Below are positions 51,452-60,426 of a stretch of 64,000 bases of DNA, one piece after another; position 1 is the stretch's first letter, and every line of letters starts with the position of its first letter. The stretch comes from JAJEFO01 sp965208685 (GTDB lineage Bacteria; Pseudomonadota; Alphaproteobacteria; Rhodobacterales; Rhodobacteraceae), in assembly GCA_965208685.1 (NCBI GenBank), contig CBDBPL010000007.1, positions 992,001 through 1,056,000 on the forward strand. Reading direction: 5' to 3'. The notes under the pieces were generated by a model. That model searched no databases, was not told where the DNA came from, and saw only the letters and a program-made list of their open reading frames with translations. A program made the translations under genes and the position numbers.

Positions 51452-52122
51452 GTCTCGGCCGCGCGCGTCAAGGAGAGGCGTGCGGTTTCCAGGTGCTCTT
51501 TCATCTTCGTCGCGGCGCGTTCCGGTTCGCGGGAGCGCAGCGCATTCAGGATCTCGCGGTGCTGGACGTTGTACTGGCCAATCATGGCTGCATCGAGAGT
51601 CAGTTGCCTCATCCGCGTCCACTCGTCGAGCGAGCGCACGGTGTTGATTTGCTCGATCAGCCAGATGAGCAGGTTGTTGCGCGTGGCGGAGGCCAGGGCC
51701 TTGTGAAACGCAGTGTCGGCCTCGGCAAACGTCGTCGGATCGGTCGTCGAATTCTCCATTTTCCGGCAAAGGCCGTCCATGGTCTCAAAATCCTCTCGCT
51801 TGCCGTGAAGCACGCAGAGGCGGCAAATGTGCGGTTCAAGCGCGAAGCGGGCGTCAATGAGCTCGAGTGGCGCCGCCTCCTCGACGGCCTTCGAAATCGA
51901 TCGGTCGCCAAGACCGGTCACGTATGCGCCGCTCCCGGGCCGGATTTCGAGGAGACCTTCCCTCTCAAGCTGCTGCAGGGCGTCGCGGAGCGTGTTTCGC
52001 GCCACCCCGAACGACTCGGCAAGTTGGCGCGACGCCGGCAAGCGATCGAATCGGCGATAGGTGCCGTCCGTGATCGAACGCCGGATCTCCAAGGCGACAT
52101 TTGAAGAATTGCGCCAAGCCAT
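51448..52122 (-). CDS. GntR-family regulator (FCD type)
   Basis: The 224-aa protein has a winged HTH (RLPASRQLAESFGVARNTLR, then DALQQLEREGLLEIRPGSG) and an FCD helical domain (DTAFHKALASATRNNLLIWL). ATG 52122 follows AGCAGG; the longer frame up to 52194 needs a TTG start. It is divergent from an FAD oxidoreductase with a 149-bp gap that holds paired TTGGATCA half-sites. A repressor of that gene and itself is the likely role. Confidence 0.9.
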   Translation of the reverse strand: MAWRNSSNVALEIRRSITDGTYRRFDRLPASRQLAESFGVARNTLRDALQQLEREGLLEIRPGSGAYVTGLGDRSISKAVEEAAPLELIDARFALEPHICRLCVLHGKREDFETMDGLCRKMENSTTDPTTFAEADTAFHKALASATRNNLLIWLIEQINTVRSLDEWTRMRQLTLDAAMIGQYNVQHREILNALRSREPERAATKMKEHLETARLSLTRAAET

Positions 52123-52135
52123 TTGGGCCACCTGC

Positions 52136-52193
52136 TGATCCAATGCTATTCCAAAAGTAGCAGAGTCTGCGTCACATGCAACAGATTGGATCA
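52136..52193. promoter_or_regulatory. candidate paired GntR operator
   Basis: TGATCCAAT at 52136-52144 and its exact reverse complement ATTGGATCA at 52185-52193 lie 40 bp apart in the divergent gap. The first overlaps the ribosome site of the GntR gene and the second sits on the side of the oxidoreductase promoter. Two half-sites at this distance would suit DNA looping or two bound dimers. Confidence 0.45.
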
Positions 52194-52271
52194 AAAAGGG
52201 GTTGATTTTGGTGTGCGGTCGGGCACAGTGTGCGATTCAGAAGTCCGACCTGCAAGATGGGGGCGATCAGC

Positions 52272-53615
52272 ATGTCTGTACCGAGTCACGTCGACTACGT
52301 GATTGTTGGAGCCGGGATCCATGGCGTCTCGACCGCCTGGAGGCTGGCCGAGCGGCTGATCGAAAACGGCGAGGAAGTCGAGGGTCGAATCGTCATCCTG
52401 GACAAGTCGGGCATTGCGTCGGGCGCAAGCGGGATTGCCTGCGGCGTCGTGCGCAACAACTACTTTCAACCGGCCATGCGCAGGCTCATGGCTCATTCAG
52501 TCGGCATCTGGGAGACTGACCCCGAGGGACTCTCCTACCATCCCGTTGGCTACATGCAGATCAGCCCCGAATCGATGCGCGACGATGTCGGAACGATCTT
52601 CGCCCAGCAGCAGGAAATCGGGTACGACAGCGTCTTCATCGAGGGAGCGAATGCCAGCACGTCATACATGCGCGGCATTTTCGGTGACTGGCAGGCGCAG
52701 AACATAACGAGCGTCCTGCACGAAAAGCGGGGCGGCTTCTCCAATCAGACAAAGACCATGTACGCCCTCGCCGACAAGGTCGAGAAACTGGGCGTGCGCA
52801 TAATCGCAGGGACCGAGGTCAAGGGCTTCAAGTCAATGAATGGCTCGGGCGCGATCGAGTCGGTCGAGACAAGCAAGGGCACGATCTCCTGCGAGCGCGT
52901 CATAGTCGGAGCGGGGCCATGGGTTCGCGACTTCTGGAACATGCTGGACCTGCCGAACGAGATCTCGATCAAGGGCACGAACGGCGAGATGCACGAAGAC
53001 GTGCCCATGTGGCGCTTCTGGCAGCTGGAAGAGGGCGTGTTGCTCGTCGACCCGAACGAAGGACGTGCGGACGACGGTTCGCTGCCACCGGTCATCCACG
53101 TGGATACCGACGCCGAACTCCGATCGACAGTGGATGATTCCGTCATCACCGACGAGATGTGGGGCATCTACTACAAGCCCGACTTTCACTTCGGCGGCAT
53201 TCAAGGGGGAGCCTCGCCGTACAAGGTCGACACGCCGGTGGACGAAGTGCAGATCGACCCGTACGGGCCTTCGAGCCCGGAATTCGTTGCCAGCGACGAT
53301 TTCGCGCATATGTGGGTCAGCGCGCTTGCCCACTGCCAGGGGCGCTATGAAGGCAAGATGCCCAAGTATCATCGAGAACCTTCGGGAGGCATCGGCTGCT
53401 TCACGGCCGACAGCTTCCCGGTCTTCGATCACTTCCGCGAAAATGTCGCGGTCATCGCCGACAGCAATCACGGTTGGAAGATGATTGGCGTCGGACACCT
53501 GATCGCGGACGAGGTGCTTGGAGAGAGACAAGAACTTCTGGAGCCGTTCCGCTTTGGCCGCTTTGCCAAGGGTGAACTGCATCCGGTTTCCAGCAGCCCC
53601 TACCCATGGAGCTGA
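52272..53615 (+). CDS. FAD-dependent oxidoreductase of the DAO/sarcosine oxidase family
   Basis: The 447-aa protein has an FAD Rossmann motif YVIVGAGIHGVSTAWRLAER near the N-terminus, then GIASGASGIACGVVRNNYFQ and the C-terminal FAD block FPVFDHFRENVAVIADSNHG. It is related to soxB-type amine oxidases but stands alone, without delta, alpha or gamma partners. ATG 52272 is used; an in-frame ATG is also found at 52257. The glutamine-synthetase-like gene follows 55 bp downstream, so it may belong to the same methylated-amine operon, oxidising an N-methyl compound. Confidence 0.85.
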   Translation: MSVPSHVDYVIVGAGIHGVSTAWRLAERLIENGEEVEGRIVILDKSGIASGASGIACGVVRNNYFQPAMRRLMAHSVGIWETDPEGLSYHPVGYMQISPESMRDDVGTIFAQQQEIGYDSVFIEGANASTSYMRGIFGDWQAQNITSVLHEKRGGFSNQTKTMYALADKVEKLGVRIIAGTEVKGFKSMNGSGAIESVETSKGTISCERVIVGAGPWVRDFWNMLDLPNEISIKGTNGEMHEDVPMWRFWQLEEGVLLVDPNEGRADDGSLPPVIHVDTDAELRSTVDDSVITDEMWGIYYKPDFHFGGIQGGASPYKVDTPVDEVQIDPYGPSSPEFVASDDFAHMWVSALAHCQGRYEGKMPKYHREPSGGIGCFTADSFPVFDHFRENVAVIADSNHGWKMIGVGHLIADEVLGERQELLEPFRFGRFAKGELHPVSSSPYPWS

Positions 53616-53670
53616 TGAACCCGCCCGTCCGGCATGTCGGCGGGCATATTGACCGACTGGGAGAACGATC

Positions 53671-55146
53671 GTGGCAATGGATATAGAGAAGTTCGTCGAA
53701 GCGAAGGGTCGAGACGAAAAGGTCAAGGAAGTCCGCAAGAAGATCGACGAACTGGGCATCGAGTATCTTTACCTTCAGTTCGTTTCGGTCACCGGCAAGA
53801 TAATGGGCAAGGGCATTCCTGCCGACCACTGGGAAAGCGTGGCCAAGAAGGGCTTCCAGCTCGTCTATGGCGCCACGGTCAATCTCTTCACCGACCGGGC
53901 CGGCAACTATCTGGGATACGGTCCGGAAGCTGCGGAACTGGTCGGAATTCCCGAGCCCGAGACGTTCATGCAATTGCCGTGGGCTCCGGAGATCGGACGC
54001 TTCTACTGTACGCTTTTCCGCAATCGAGAGGAGAGGCAGGATCCAGGAGCATATCTCACTGCCGACTGTCGCGGCAATCTTCGTCGGCTGCATGCCGACT
54101 TCCAGAAAAAGCACAAGCTGCAGCTGCGGATGGGCACCGAGCCCGAAATGATGTGGCTGAAGTTCGACGAGAACGGCAAGCCCAGCGACGGGTTTTCCAA
54201 GCCGTACTGCTATCACATCGACCAGTTCGAGTCGCTTCGGCCGGTATCCCTGCAGGTCATACGCTACGCCCGCAGGATGGGTCTCGACATGATCCAGGGC
54301 GATCACGAGGACGCGCCGGGACAGCTGGAGCTCAACTGGACCTTCGACGACGTGCTGCGAAATGCCGACCGGCTGACCACCTATCGCCAGATCTGTGCCC
54401 AGGTCGCTCGCGAGCACGGAATCTTCGCCTGTTTCATGACGAAGCCGTTCATGGGTGTCTCGGCTTCGGGATGTCACCACAACATGTCGCTTTGGACCAG
54501 GGGCAAGGACGGCTTCAAGCCGACAGGCAACGACCCGAAGAAGCTGCCTGGATTGAAGGAGAACTACCTGTATGTTTCGGGCGGCACGAACACGTTCATG
54601 CCCGACACCAAGGACCTTCAGCTGCCGGGCAAGACCGGCCTGAAGGCGATTGGCGGCGTGGTGAAGCATCTCCAGGCCCTGACCGCGATCGGATGCTCCA
54701 CGGTGAATTCCTATCGGCGGCTGTGGGACACGGGCTTCTGGGCGCCGGTCTTTTCCGACTGGGGGTTTCAGAACAGGACGACGGGCCTTCGCGTCTCGGC
54801 ACCAGGCCGGTTTGAGTATCGCTCGGTCGATTCGATGGTGAACCCCTATCTCATGGGGTCGGCGCTTCTGGCGGCGATGGACGACGGTCTCGAAAACGAT
54901 CTCGATCCGGGCAAGCCTGAAGAGCGCAACATTTACGAGGCGATGGCGGAAGGCAAGAAGGTCCGCAAGCTGCCGATGTCGCTCGGCGAGGCCCTGGATC
55001 ATCTTGCTAGGAACAAGGTCGTCCAGCGCGGCCTGCCGGGCGAGATGTACAGGCTCTACGAGGAATACAAGCGCGACGAGTTTGCGCGCTTCATGTCGAC
55101 GGTCACTGAGTGGGACAACGAAATGTACATGGAATGCCTGCCGTGA
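53671..55146 (+). CDS. glutamine synthetase-like ligase, candidate gamma-glutamylmethylamide synthetase
   Basis: The 491-aa protein has the glutamine synthetase catalytic fold. LRMGTEPEMMWLKF and GDHEDAPGQLELNW carry metal-binding acidic residues, FMGVSASGCHHNMSLW is the ATP/ammonia region, and NSYRRLWDTGFWAPV and FEYRSVDSMVNPYLMGSAL follow. It lies directly upstream of glxBCD, as GmaS does in N-methylglutamate pathway clusters. It is longer than typical GmaS (about 440 aa), and its N-terminal domain differs, so the amine substrate is not certain. The start is GTG at 53671 with GGGAG properly spaced; an ATG follows two codons later. Confidence 0.85.
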   Translation: MAMDIEKFVEAKGRDEKVKEVRKKIDELGIEYLYLQFVSVTGKIMGKGIPADHWESVAKKGFQLVYGATVNLFTDRAGNYLGYGPEAAELVGIPEPETFMQLPWAPEIGRFYCTLFRNREERQDPGAYLTADCRGNLRRLHADFQKKHKLQLRMGTEPEMMWLKFDENGKPSDGFSKPYCYHIDQFESLRPVSLQVIRYARRMGLDMIQGDHEDAPGQLELNWTFDDVLRNADRLTTYRQICAQVAREHGIFACFMTKPFMGVSASGCHHNMSLWTRGKDGFKPTGNDPKKLPGLKENYLYVSGGTNTFMPDTKDLQLPGKTGLKAIGGVVKHLQALTAIGCSTVNSYRRLWDTGFWAPVFSDWGFQNRTTGLRVSAPGRFEYRSVDSMVNPYLMGSALLAAMDDGLENDLDPGKPEERNIYEAMAEGKKVRKLPMSLGEALDHLARNKVVQRGLPGEMYRLYEEYKRDEFARFMSTVTEWDNEMYMECLP

Positions 55147-55217
55147 GCGGAGGCGTCAGGAGCCGGGTGCCGCTGCGGCGCCCATTGTCTGGGGAACGAC
55201 TGGGGAGGCGCATCTGA

Positions 55218-56153
55218 ATGTGCGGAATTGCTGGAATAATTCACAAGGGCCGAAGCTCGAATGTTGGCGCGGAAATGACGTCGATGTTGCAGGCTCTCAG
55301 GCATCGCGGACCGGATTCGACGGGATATGCGGTCTACGGCGACCCCGGCGATGGCGAGTATGTCATGCGCCTCAAGATTGCCGAAGCCGAAGACATGGAA
55401 CTTGGCCGCAGCATCCATGACCAGCTGGAAAGGCGCATCGAGGCGGTCGACGCGATCCTCGCCAAGCACGAGGCCGAGGTCAAGGCCAAGGAGCGGGTCC
55501 GGCCCTATGCGTTGCGCTATGTGCTGAACCATGACGGCGACACGGGTGACATGGCCGAGCACATCGAGGAAACGGAAGGGGTGGAGATTCTCTCGCTCGG
55601 CAACGGCCTGGAACTGATCAAGGATCTTGGCGATGCCGGCAGCGTGGCCGAGGCGTACGGGCTGAGCGACTTCGAGGGAACCCATGGCATAGGCCATACG
55701 CGAATGGCGACGGAGTCGGATGTCGACATCAAGTCGGCTCATCCCTATTGGGCGTTTCCCTACAACGATGTCAGCGTCGTCCATAACGGGCAGATCACCA
55801 ACTACTGGATCATGCGCCGCGAAATGGAGCGGAAGGGGCACCGCTTCGTGTCGGACTGCGACAGCGAACTCCTCGCCGTCTACACCGCCCATCACCTGGC
55901 CAACGGCGTGGCTTTGGAAGAGAGCCTGCGCCGTTCCATAGACGAGATCGACGGCGTGTTCACCTACCTTGTCTGCACCAGGGATCAGCTCGGCATGGCC
56001 AAGGACACCATGGCAGCAAAGCCGCTCGTGCTCTACGAATCCGATGATCTCATTGCCATGGCCTCGGAAGAGGTGGCGATACGTGCGATCTTTCCGGAGG
56101 AGATTGAGACGCACGATCCCTACGACGAGGAGGTTCGCGTATGGCAGGCGTGA
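55218..56153 (+). CDS. glxB: class II glutamine amidotransferase, GlxB / N-methylglutamate synthase subunit A-like
   Basis: The 311-aa protein starts MCGIAGIIHKG, so Cys2 becomes the N-terminal nucleophile after Met removal. LQALRHRGPDSTGYAVYG, GIGHTRMATESDVDIKSAHP and VVHNGQITNYW are the standard GATase II blocks. It is a lone glutaminase domain cut from the glutamate synthase architecture; the other parts are the next two genes. A middle insert of about 80 residues (HEAEVKAKERVRPYALRYVL) is longer than in purF. GGGGAGG precedes the ATG. Confidence 0.9.
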   Translation: MCGIAGIIHKGRSSNVGAEMTSMLQALRHRGPDSTGYAVYGDPGDGEYVMRLKIAEAEDMELGRSIHDQLERRIEAVDAILAKHEAEVKAKERVRPYALRYVLNHDGDTGDMAEHIEETEGVEILSLGNGLELIKDLGDAGSVAEAYGLSDFEGTHGIGHTRMATESDVDIKSAHPYWAFPYNDVSVVHNGQITNYWIMRREMERKGHRFVSDCDSELLAVYTAHHLANGVALEESLRRSIDEIDGVFTYLVCTRDQLGMAKDTMAAKPLVLYESDDLIAMASEEVAIRAIFPEEIETHDPYDEEVRVWQA

Positions 56154-56229
56154 TGCCCGACCGAATTTCGGGCGGGACCGCGACCTGCTGCGTGACGGCG
56201 GAAATCGGCATTGCAGAAGGAGCCGGCAA

Positions 56230-57099
56230 GTGTCTGGAATAAGTGACGCCGAACTCAGGGAAATGACTCAGGAAGAGCGAGTCAATGCCCTTGGCATGAC
56301 GACCGAACAGCTCACCGGAAAGTCTCTCTACATCGAGTTCGATCCCGATGCGCAGGAACGGTTTGCCTATCCGTGGGCACCGGACGTCGACTTCAACAAG
56401 CGCACGGAAATCGATACGGGCGATCTGACCAACACCGAAGTCAATTCGCGAATCCGCGACCTGATGGCCGAGGGTTACGGCACGATCGTGCTGCAGAATC
56501 CGCGCGGCAAGCATTCGCTCGCGGTTGGAATCCTGTCCCGGCTGAACTTGATCATCGAGGGCTCGACCGGATATTTCGGGGTCGGCCTGATCGACGGTCC
56601 CAACGTCCGGATCAACGGTCGCGTAGGGTGGTCCTGCGCGGAGAACATGATGTCCGGCACGGTCATCATCGAAAAGAACGCGGGTTCGACCTTTGGCGCG
56701 GCAATCCGTGGCGGCGACCTGGTGTGCAAGGGATCGGTGGGGTCCCGGACCGGAATTGACATGAAGGGCGGCACCATCATTGTCGGGGGCGACACTGGCG
56801 CGCTGTCCGGCTTCATGATGCAGCGCGGCCGGATGGTGGTCTGCGGCAACGCGGGAAAGAACCTCGGCGATTCGATGTATGACGGAACGATCTATGTCGG
56901 AGGCGACATCCGGTCCCTGGGAGTCGACGCGGTCCCGGCCGATCTCACCAAGCACGACAAGGAATGGCTGACGCGAAAGCTGACCCAGTACGGCCTGCTG
57001 CCGGAGAAAGGCGTGGACCACTTCACCAAGATCGTCGCAGGAAAGCAGCTCTGGAACTACGACAATCTTGAGCCGAACGAGAAGAAACTGATCTTGTAG
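56230..57099 (+). CDS. glxC: GXGXG-domain protein, GlxC / N-methylglutamate synthase subunit B-like
   Basis: The 289-aa protein is a right-handed beta-helix like the last domain of glutamate synthase, with repeating GTVIIEKNAGSTFGAAIRGG, GGTIIVGGDTGALSGFM and GRMVVCGNAGKNLGDSMYDG. It has no known catalytic residue; the domain holds the other parts together. The start is GTG at 56230 with AAGGAG seven bases upstream. The first 60 residues (ISDAELREMTQEERVNALGM) are an extra acidic lead compared with short GlxC proteins. Confidence 0.9.
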   Translation: MSGISDAELREMTQEERVNALGMTTEQLTGKSLYIEFDPDAQERFAYPWAPDVDFNKRTEIDTGDLTNTEVNSRIRDLMAEGYGTIVLQNPRGKHSLAVGILSRLNLIIEGSTGYFGVGLIDGPNVRINGRVGWSCAENMMSGTVIIEKNAGSTFGAAIRGGDLVCKGSVGSRTGIDMKGGTIIVGGDTGALSGFMMQRGRMVVCGNAGKNLGDSMYDGTIYVGGDIRSLGVDAVPADLTKHDKEWLTRKLTQYGLLPEKGVDHFTKIVAGKQLWNYDNLEPNEKKLIL

Positions 57100-57144
57100 C
57101 GGACGAGCAAGTGAGCTCCGCCACAAATCCGAAAGGAAAACGAC

Positions 57145-58506
57145 ATGGCTGACGATGGCCGGATAAAGAAGCCGCTGGACCGCGACGTCAATCGCATTGG
57201 CGACAGCTTCATCTTTCCGCCGCACGTTATTGACGACATCCACATCAAGTCCGAGCTGGGCCGCTACCGGATGCGGGGATTCTCGCTCTTCAAGAAGATT
57301 CCGCATTGGGACGATCTGACCTTTTTGCCCGGAACGCTGACGCGCTTCGTCATCGAGGGCTATCGCGAGAAGTGCGAGACCAGGACCGTGATCGGTCCGC
57401 GCGCGAAGCGGCCGCTCGAACTGGACATTCCCGTGTACGTGACGGGCATGAGCTTCGGCGCCCTGAGCTACGAAGCCAAGACCGCGCTTGCGCGGGGCGC
57501 CTCGATGGCCGGCACGGCAACCTGCTCGGGCGAGGGGGGCATGATTCCGGACGAGCGACGCTACTCCTCGAAGTGGTTCTACCAGTGCATCCAGTCGCGC
57601 TACGGATTCAATCCGCATCATCTGGTGCTGGCGGATGGCTGCGAATTCTTCATCGGCCAGGGCTGCAAGGTCGGCCTCGGGGGGCACCTGATGGGCCAGA
57701 AGGTGACCGACCAGGTGGCGGAGATGCGATCCTTGCCTGCCGGCATAGACCAGCGGTCGCCGGCGCGGCATCCGGACTGGCTCGGACCGGATGACCTGGC
57801 GCTGAAGATCCAGGAAATCCGGGAGGCTACGGACTGGCAGATCCCGATCCAGCTCAAGCTTGGCGCGGCCAGGGTCTATGACGACGTCAGGATGGCCGTC
57901 AAATGCGACCCCGACTCGATCTACATAGACGGGATGGAAGGCGGCACCGGCGCAGGTCCGCATCTCGCAACGGAGGACACCGGCGTGCCGGGGATGGCCG
58001 CCATTCGCCAGGCGAGAAGGGCGATCGACGACCTCGGCAAGCGCGGCGAGATCAGCCTCGTTTACGCCGGGGGCATACGCAACGGAGCGGATGTGGCGAA
58101 GGCTGTCGCACTTGGCGCTGACGGCATTGCGCTTGGCCATTCCGTCATGATGGCCCTGAACTGCAACAAGGACATTCCGGAAGCCAACTTCCCGGAGGAA
58201 ATCGGCGCCGAGCCGGGGTATTGCTATCACTGCCACAGCGGCCGGTGCCCGGTGGGCGTGGCGACGCAGGATCCGGTCCTGCGGTCACGACTTGACCCTG
58301 ACGAGGCAGCGGAGCGGGTCTACAATTTTCTTCACACCCTGACGATCGAGGCGCAGCTCTTTGCCCGCGCCTGCGGCAAGACGCATCTGCACTCGCTGGA
58401 ACCGGAGGATCTTGCCGCCCTGACAATGGAAGCGTCGGCCATGGCGGGCGTGCCGCTGGCGGGCACGAACCACACTGTCGGCATAGACGACTATCACCAC
58501 CTGTAG
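57145..58506 (+). CDS. glxD: FMN-binding glutamate synthase-like protein, GlxD / N-methylglutamate synthase subunit C-like
   Basis: The 453-aa catalytic subunit has the FMN barrel of glutamate synthase. YVTGMSFGALSYEAKTALAR, TATCSGEGGMIPDERRYSSK, IYIDGMEGGTGAGPH and YAGGIRNGADVAKAVALGAD are visible. CYHCHSGRCPVGVATQDP supplies the [3Fe-4S] cysteines. With GlxB and GlxC it would make a three-part N-methylglutamate synthase that transfers glutamate to methylamine. The ATG has AAAGGAAAACGAC upstream. A 16-bp gap leads to an unknown small gene. Confidence 0.93.
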   Translation: MADDGRIKKPLDRDVNRIGDSFIFPPHVIDDIHIKSELGRYRMRGFSLFKKIPHWDDLTFLPGTLTRFVIEGYREKCETRTVIGPRAKRPLELDIPVYVTGMSFGALSYEAKTALARGASMAGTATCSGEGGMIPDERRYSSKWFYQCIQSRYGFNPHHLVLADGCEFFIGQGCKVGLGGHLMGQKVTDQVAEMRSLPAGIDQRSPARHPDWLGPDDLALKIQEIREATDWQIPIQLKLGAARVYDDVRMAVKCDPDSIYIDGMEGGTGAGPHLATEDTGVPGMAAIRQARRAIDDLGKRGEISLVYAGGIRNGADVAKAVALGADGIALGHSVMMALNCNKDIPEANFPEEIGAEPGYCYHCHSGRCPVGVATQDPVLRSRLDPDEAAERVYNFLHTLTIEAQLFARACGKTHLHSLEPEDLAALTMEASAMAGVPLAGTNHTVGIDDYHHL

Positions 58507-58522
58507 GGAGGGACCTGGCGCA

Positions 58523-58936
58523 ATGGCCGGAACACAATATCGCGGGTCCGAGATCAAGGACGTCGACCAGTTCATCAAGGATGCAGCCGGGCTCCAGTCC
58601 GAGCGCGAGAAGGAGATCGGACAACATATCGGCTACCGCTACGACGTGAACCTGGTCCCGGACTATGACCGCCTCACGCCGTTTCTTCACAAGTACATGG
58701 AGTTCATGGGCTGGGACGACCTGAACTGGCTCGAAGACGTCCACATGGGTTACGAGGAGGGCAAGCCTGCCGTCTTCGATCGCAACGTGAACGGCTGGGT
58801 TCGGATACCGGACAGCATTGACCTGCCCGACAATCAGCAGGACCGTGACATGATTGCACGCGAGCTTCTCCTGAAGTTCCAGATGTCGGACCGCCATCCA
58901 CTGGTTTCGCTCCGGAAAGCCTACACGAAGTTCTGA
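58523..58936 (+). CDS. conserved-looking hypothetical protein in the methylamine operon
   Basis: I do not recognise this 137-aa protein. It is acidic, has no cysteine, no signal peptide and no membrane helix. It is rich in Asp, Tyr and Trp in the middle, with LTPFLHKYMEFMGWDDLNWL and later VFDRNVNGWVRIPDSIDLPD. It sits 16 bp after glxD and 1 bp before the amidase gene, with a ribosome site (GGAGGGACC) of its own. That makes a real, co-expressed gene likely. A small partner or regulator of the GlxBCD complex is possible but not shown. Confidence 0.75.
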   Translation: MAGTQYRGSEIKDVDQFIKDAAGLQSEREKEIGQHIGYRYDVNLVPDYDRLTPFLHKYMEFMGWDDLNWLEDVHMGYEEGKPAVFDRNVNGWVRIPDSIDLPDNQQDRDMIARELLLKFQMSDRHPLVSLRKAYTKF

Positions 58937-58937
58937 C

Positions 58938-59789
58938 ATGGCAGTCCCGCTGCATATCGCCTGCCTGCAGACGCGGCCCGTGCCCAGCATGGCGGCGGCC
59001 GTCGACGAAGCGGTGCCGATGGCTGAAGCGGCAGCGCAGTCGGGTGCGGAAATGCTGTTCCTGCCGGAATACTGCGGCGGACTCCTTTCGGACGGGCCGC
59101 GGCTTTGCCCCCCGTCGGCGCCGGAGGAGAGCCATGAAGTGCTGGCAGCGCTGAGAGAGGTGGCTGCACGCCGGAGCGTCTGGATGAACATCGGCTCGAT
59201 TGCCGTAGACGGGCCGGGCGACAAGATCTGCAACCGCGGCTACATGATTGACCCGGAAGGCGAGATTCTTGGGTGCTACGACAAGATCCACCTCTTCGAT
59301 GTCAGTCTTGCCGACGGTGCCGTGTACCGGGAAAGCGACACGGTGCAGCCGGGTGACACTGCCGTTGTCTACGATACGCCATTGGTCTCTCTGGGTCACA
59401 CCATTTGCTACGACCTTCGCTTTGCCGCACTGTTCCGCGACCTTGCAAAGGAAGGTGCCGAGGTCATTGCCTGTCCGGCAGCATTCACGAAGACGACCGG
59501 AGAGGCGCATTGGCATGTGCTGAACCAGGCGAGAGCGATCGAGAACACGTGCTTCATCGTGTCGGCCTGTGCCGTTGGACCCGTTTCCGGCGGCGGTGCG
59601 TCATTCGGCCATTCGCTTGTCGTGAGCCCATGGGGGGACGTGCTGAGCGACGGAGGCGACCTTCCAGGCGTCGTGCATGCGCAGCTGGATCTTGGCCTCG
59701 TTGAGGACACCGCGTCGCGGATTCCGAGCCTCGACCATGACAGGACCTATCGCGTCCGGCGCGACAGGCAAACGAGGGAAGTGGCATGA
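58938..59789 (+). CDS. nitrilase-superfamily amidohydrolase, omega-amidase-like
   Basis: The 283-aa protein has the Glu-Lys-Cys triad: E44 in FLPEYCGG, K116 in CYDKIHLFD and C157 in TICYDLRF. The last motif is typical of Nit2/omega-amidase, which hydrolyses alpha-ketoglutaramate and related amides. In this operon an amide such as gamma-glutamylmethylamide or its keto acid is a plausible substrate, though that is inference. It starts 1 bp after the upstream stop and overlaps the next gene by 4 nt (ATGA). Confidence 0.9.
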   Translation: MAVPLHIACLQTRPVPSMAAAVDEAVPMAEAAAQSGAEMLFLPEYCGGLLSDGPRLCPPSAPEESHEVLAALREVAARRSVWMNIGSIAVDGPGDKICNRGYMIDPEGEILGCYDKIHLFDVSLADGAVYRESDTVQPGDTAVVYDTPLVSLGHTICYDLRFAALFRDLAKEGAEVIACPAAFTKTTGEAHWHVLNQARAIENTCFIVSACAVGPVSGGGASFGHSLVVSPWGDVLSDGGDLPGVVHAQLDLGLVEDTASRIPSLDHDRTYRVRRDRQTREVA

Positions 59790-60376
59790 CCGTGCGTGTC
59801 GCCGCATCTGGAGAAACCCGCTCGTCCACGCCGCTCAGAACGGCGTTTCTCAAGTGGCAATGCCGGGTGCGGCAGCTTGCGATGCGTGACAAAGCGGGAA
59901 GACCCGACGACGCCATCGCTCCGGCACTTTACCTGCCGGGTCGCGACGAGGCTCTCGGTCGCTTCGTCACGGTTCTGAACAGGGCGCCGGCGCACTCGTT
60001 GACTCCGGAACTGACACATATGGCGGCAAGAACCAATGACCCTGCACAACGGCGTGAAGCCGCGTTGGCGTACTTTTCGGCCACCTATTACCAAAGCGCT
60101 GCGCGTTTTTCGGACATCCTGACTGCCACCTTCCCGCCCGGGTCAATCTTGGCGGCCAGAATCCGAAAGGCTCAAAGAGCTCTGTTGCTCTTTGATGCCT
60201 ATGCACAGAGATACACTCTCTCTTGCCGTGTCTGGACGCTGTCACCGCAGAATCCGTTTCACGAGGCGACGGTAGCGCACAACACGCTCTTCAACCCGTC
60301 TCTGCCGCCCGGAATCGAGGTTCTGGGCTTCGAGCCCGATTGGAACATGTCGACATCAGAACCGGAGACATCCTGA
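59786..60376 (+). CDS. hypothetical protein in the methylamine operon
   Basis: Not recognised. The 196-aa product is soluble, with Arg- and Ala-rich helices (TAFLKWQCRVRQLAMRDKAG, then EALGRFVTVLNRAPAHSL) and a C-terminal FHEATVAHNTLFNPSLPPGI segment. No signal peptide or metal motif was seen. Its start overlaps the amidase stop by 4 nt, so it is probably co-translated. The tmm gene begins 50 bp after it. It might help assembly of, or act with, the amidase or monooxygenase, but nothing in the sequence proves it. Confidence 0.72.
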   Translation: MTVRVAASGETRSSTPLRTAFLKWQCRVRQLAMRDKAGRPDDAIAPALYLPGRDEALGRFVTVLNRAPAHSLTPELTHMAARTNDPAQRREAALAYFSATYYQSAARFSDILTATFPPGSILAARIRKAQRALLLFDAYAQRYTLSCRVWTLSPQNPFHEATVAHNTLFNPSLPPGIEVLGFEPDWNMSTSEPETS

Positions 60377-60426
60377 AATGGGTTTCCGGAATTGACCAGC
60401 ATAGAGCAACTTGGGGAGGACATGGC

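Noticed and set aside
56050..58236. 728-codon minus-strand open frame opposite glxC and glxD
   Set aside because: Shadow of two clearly coding genes; composition is Arg/His-rich as expected from antisense reading.
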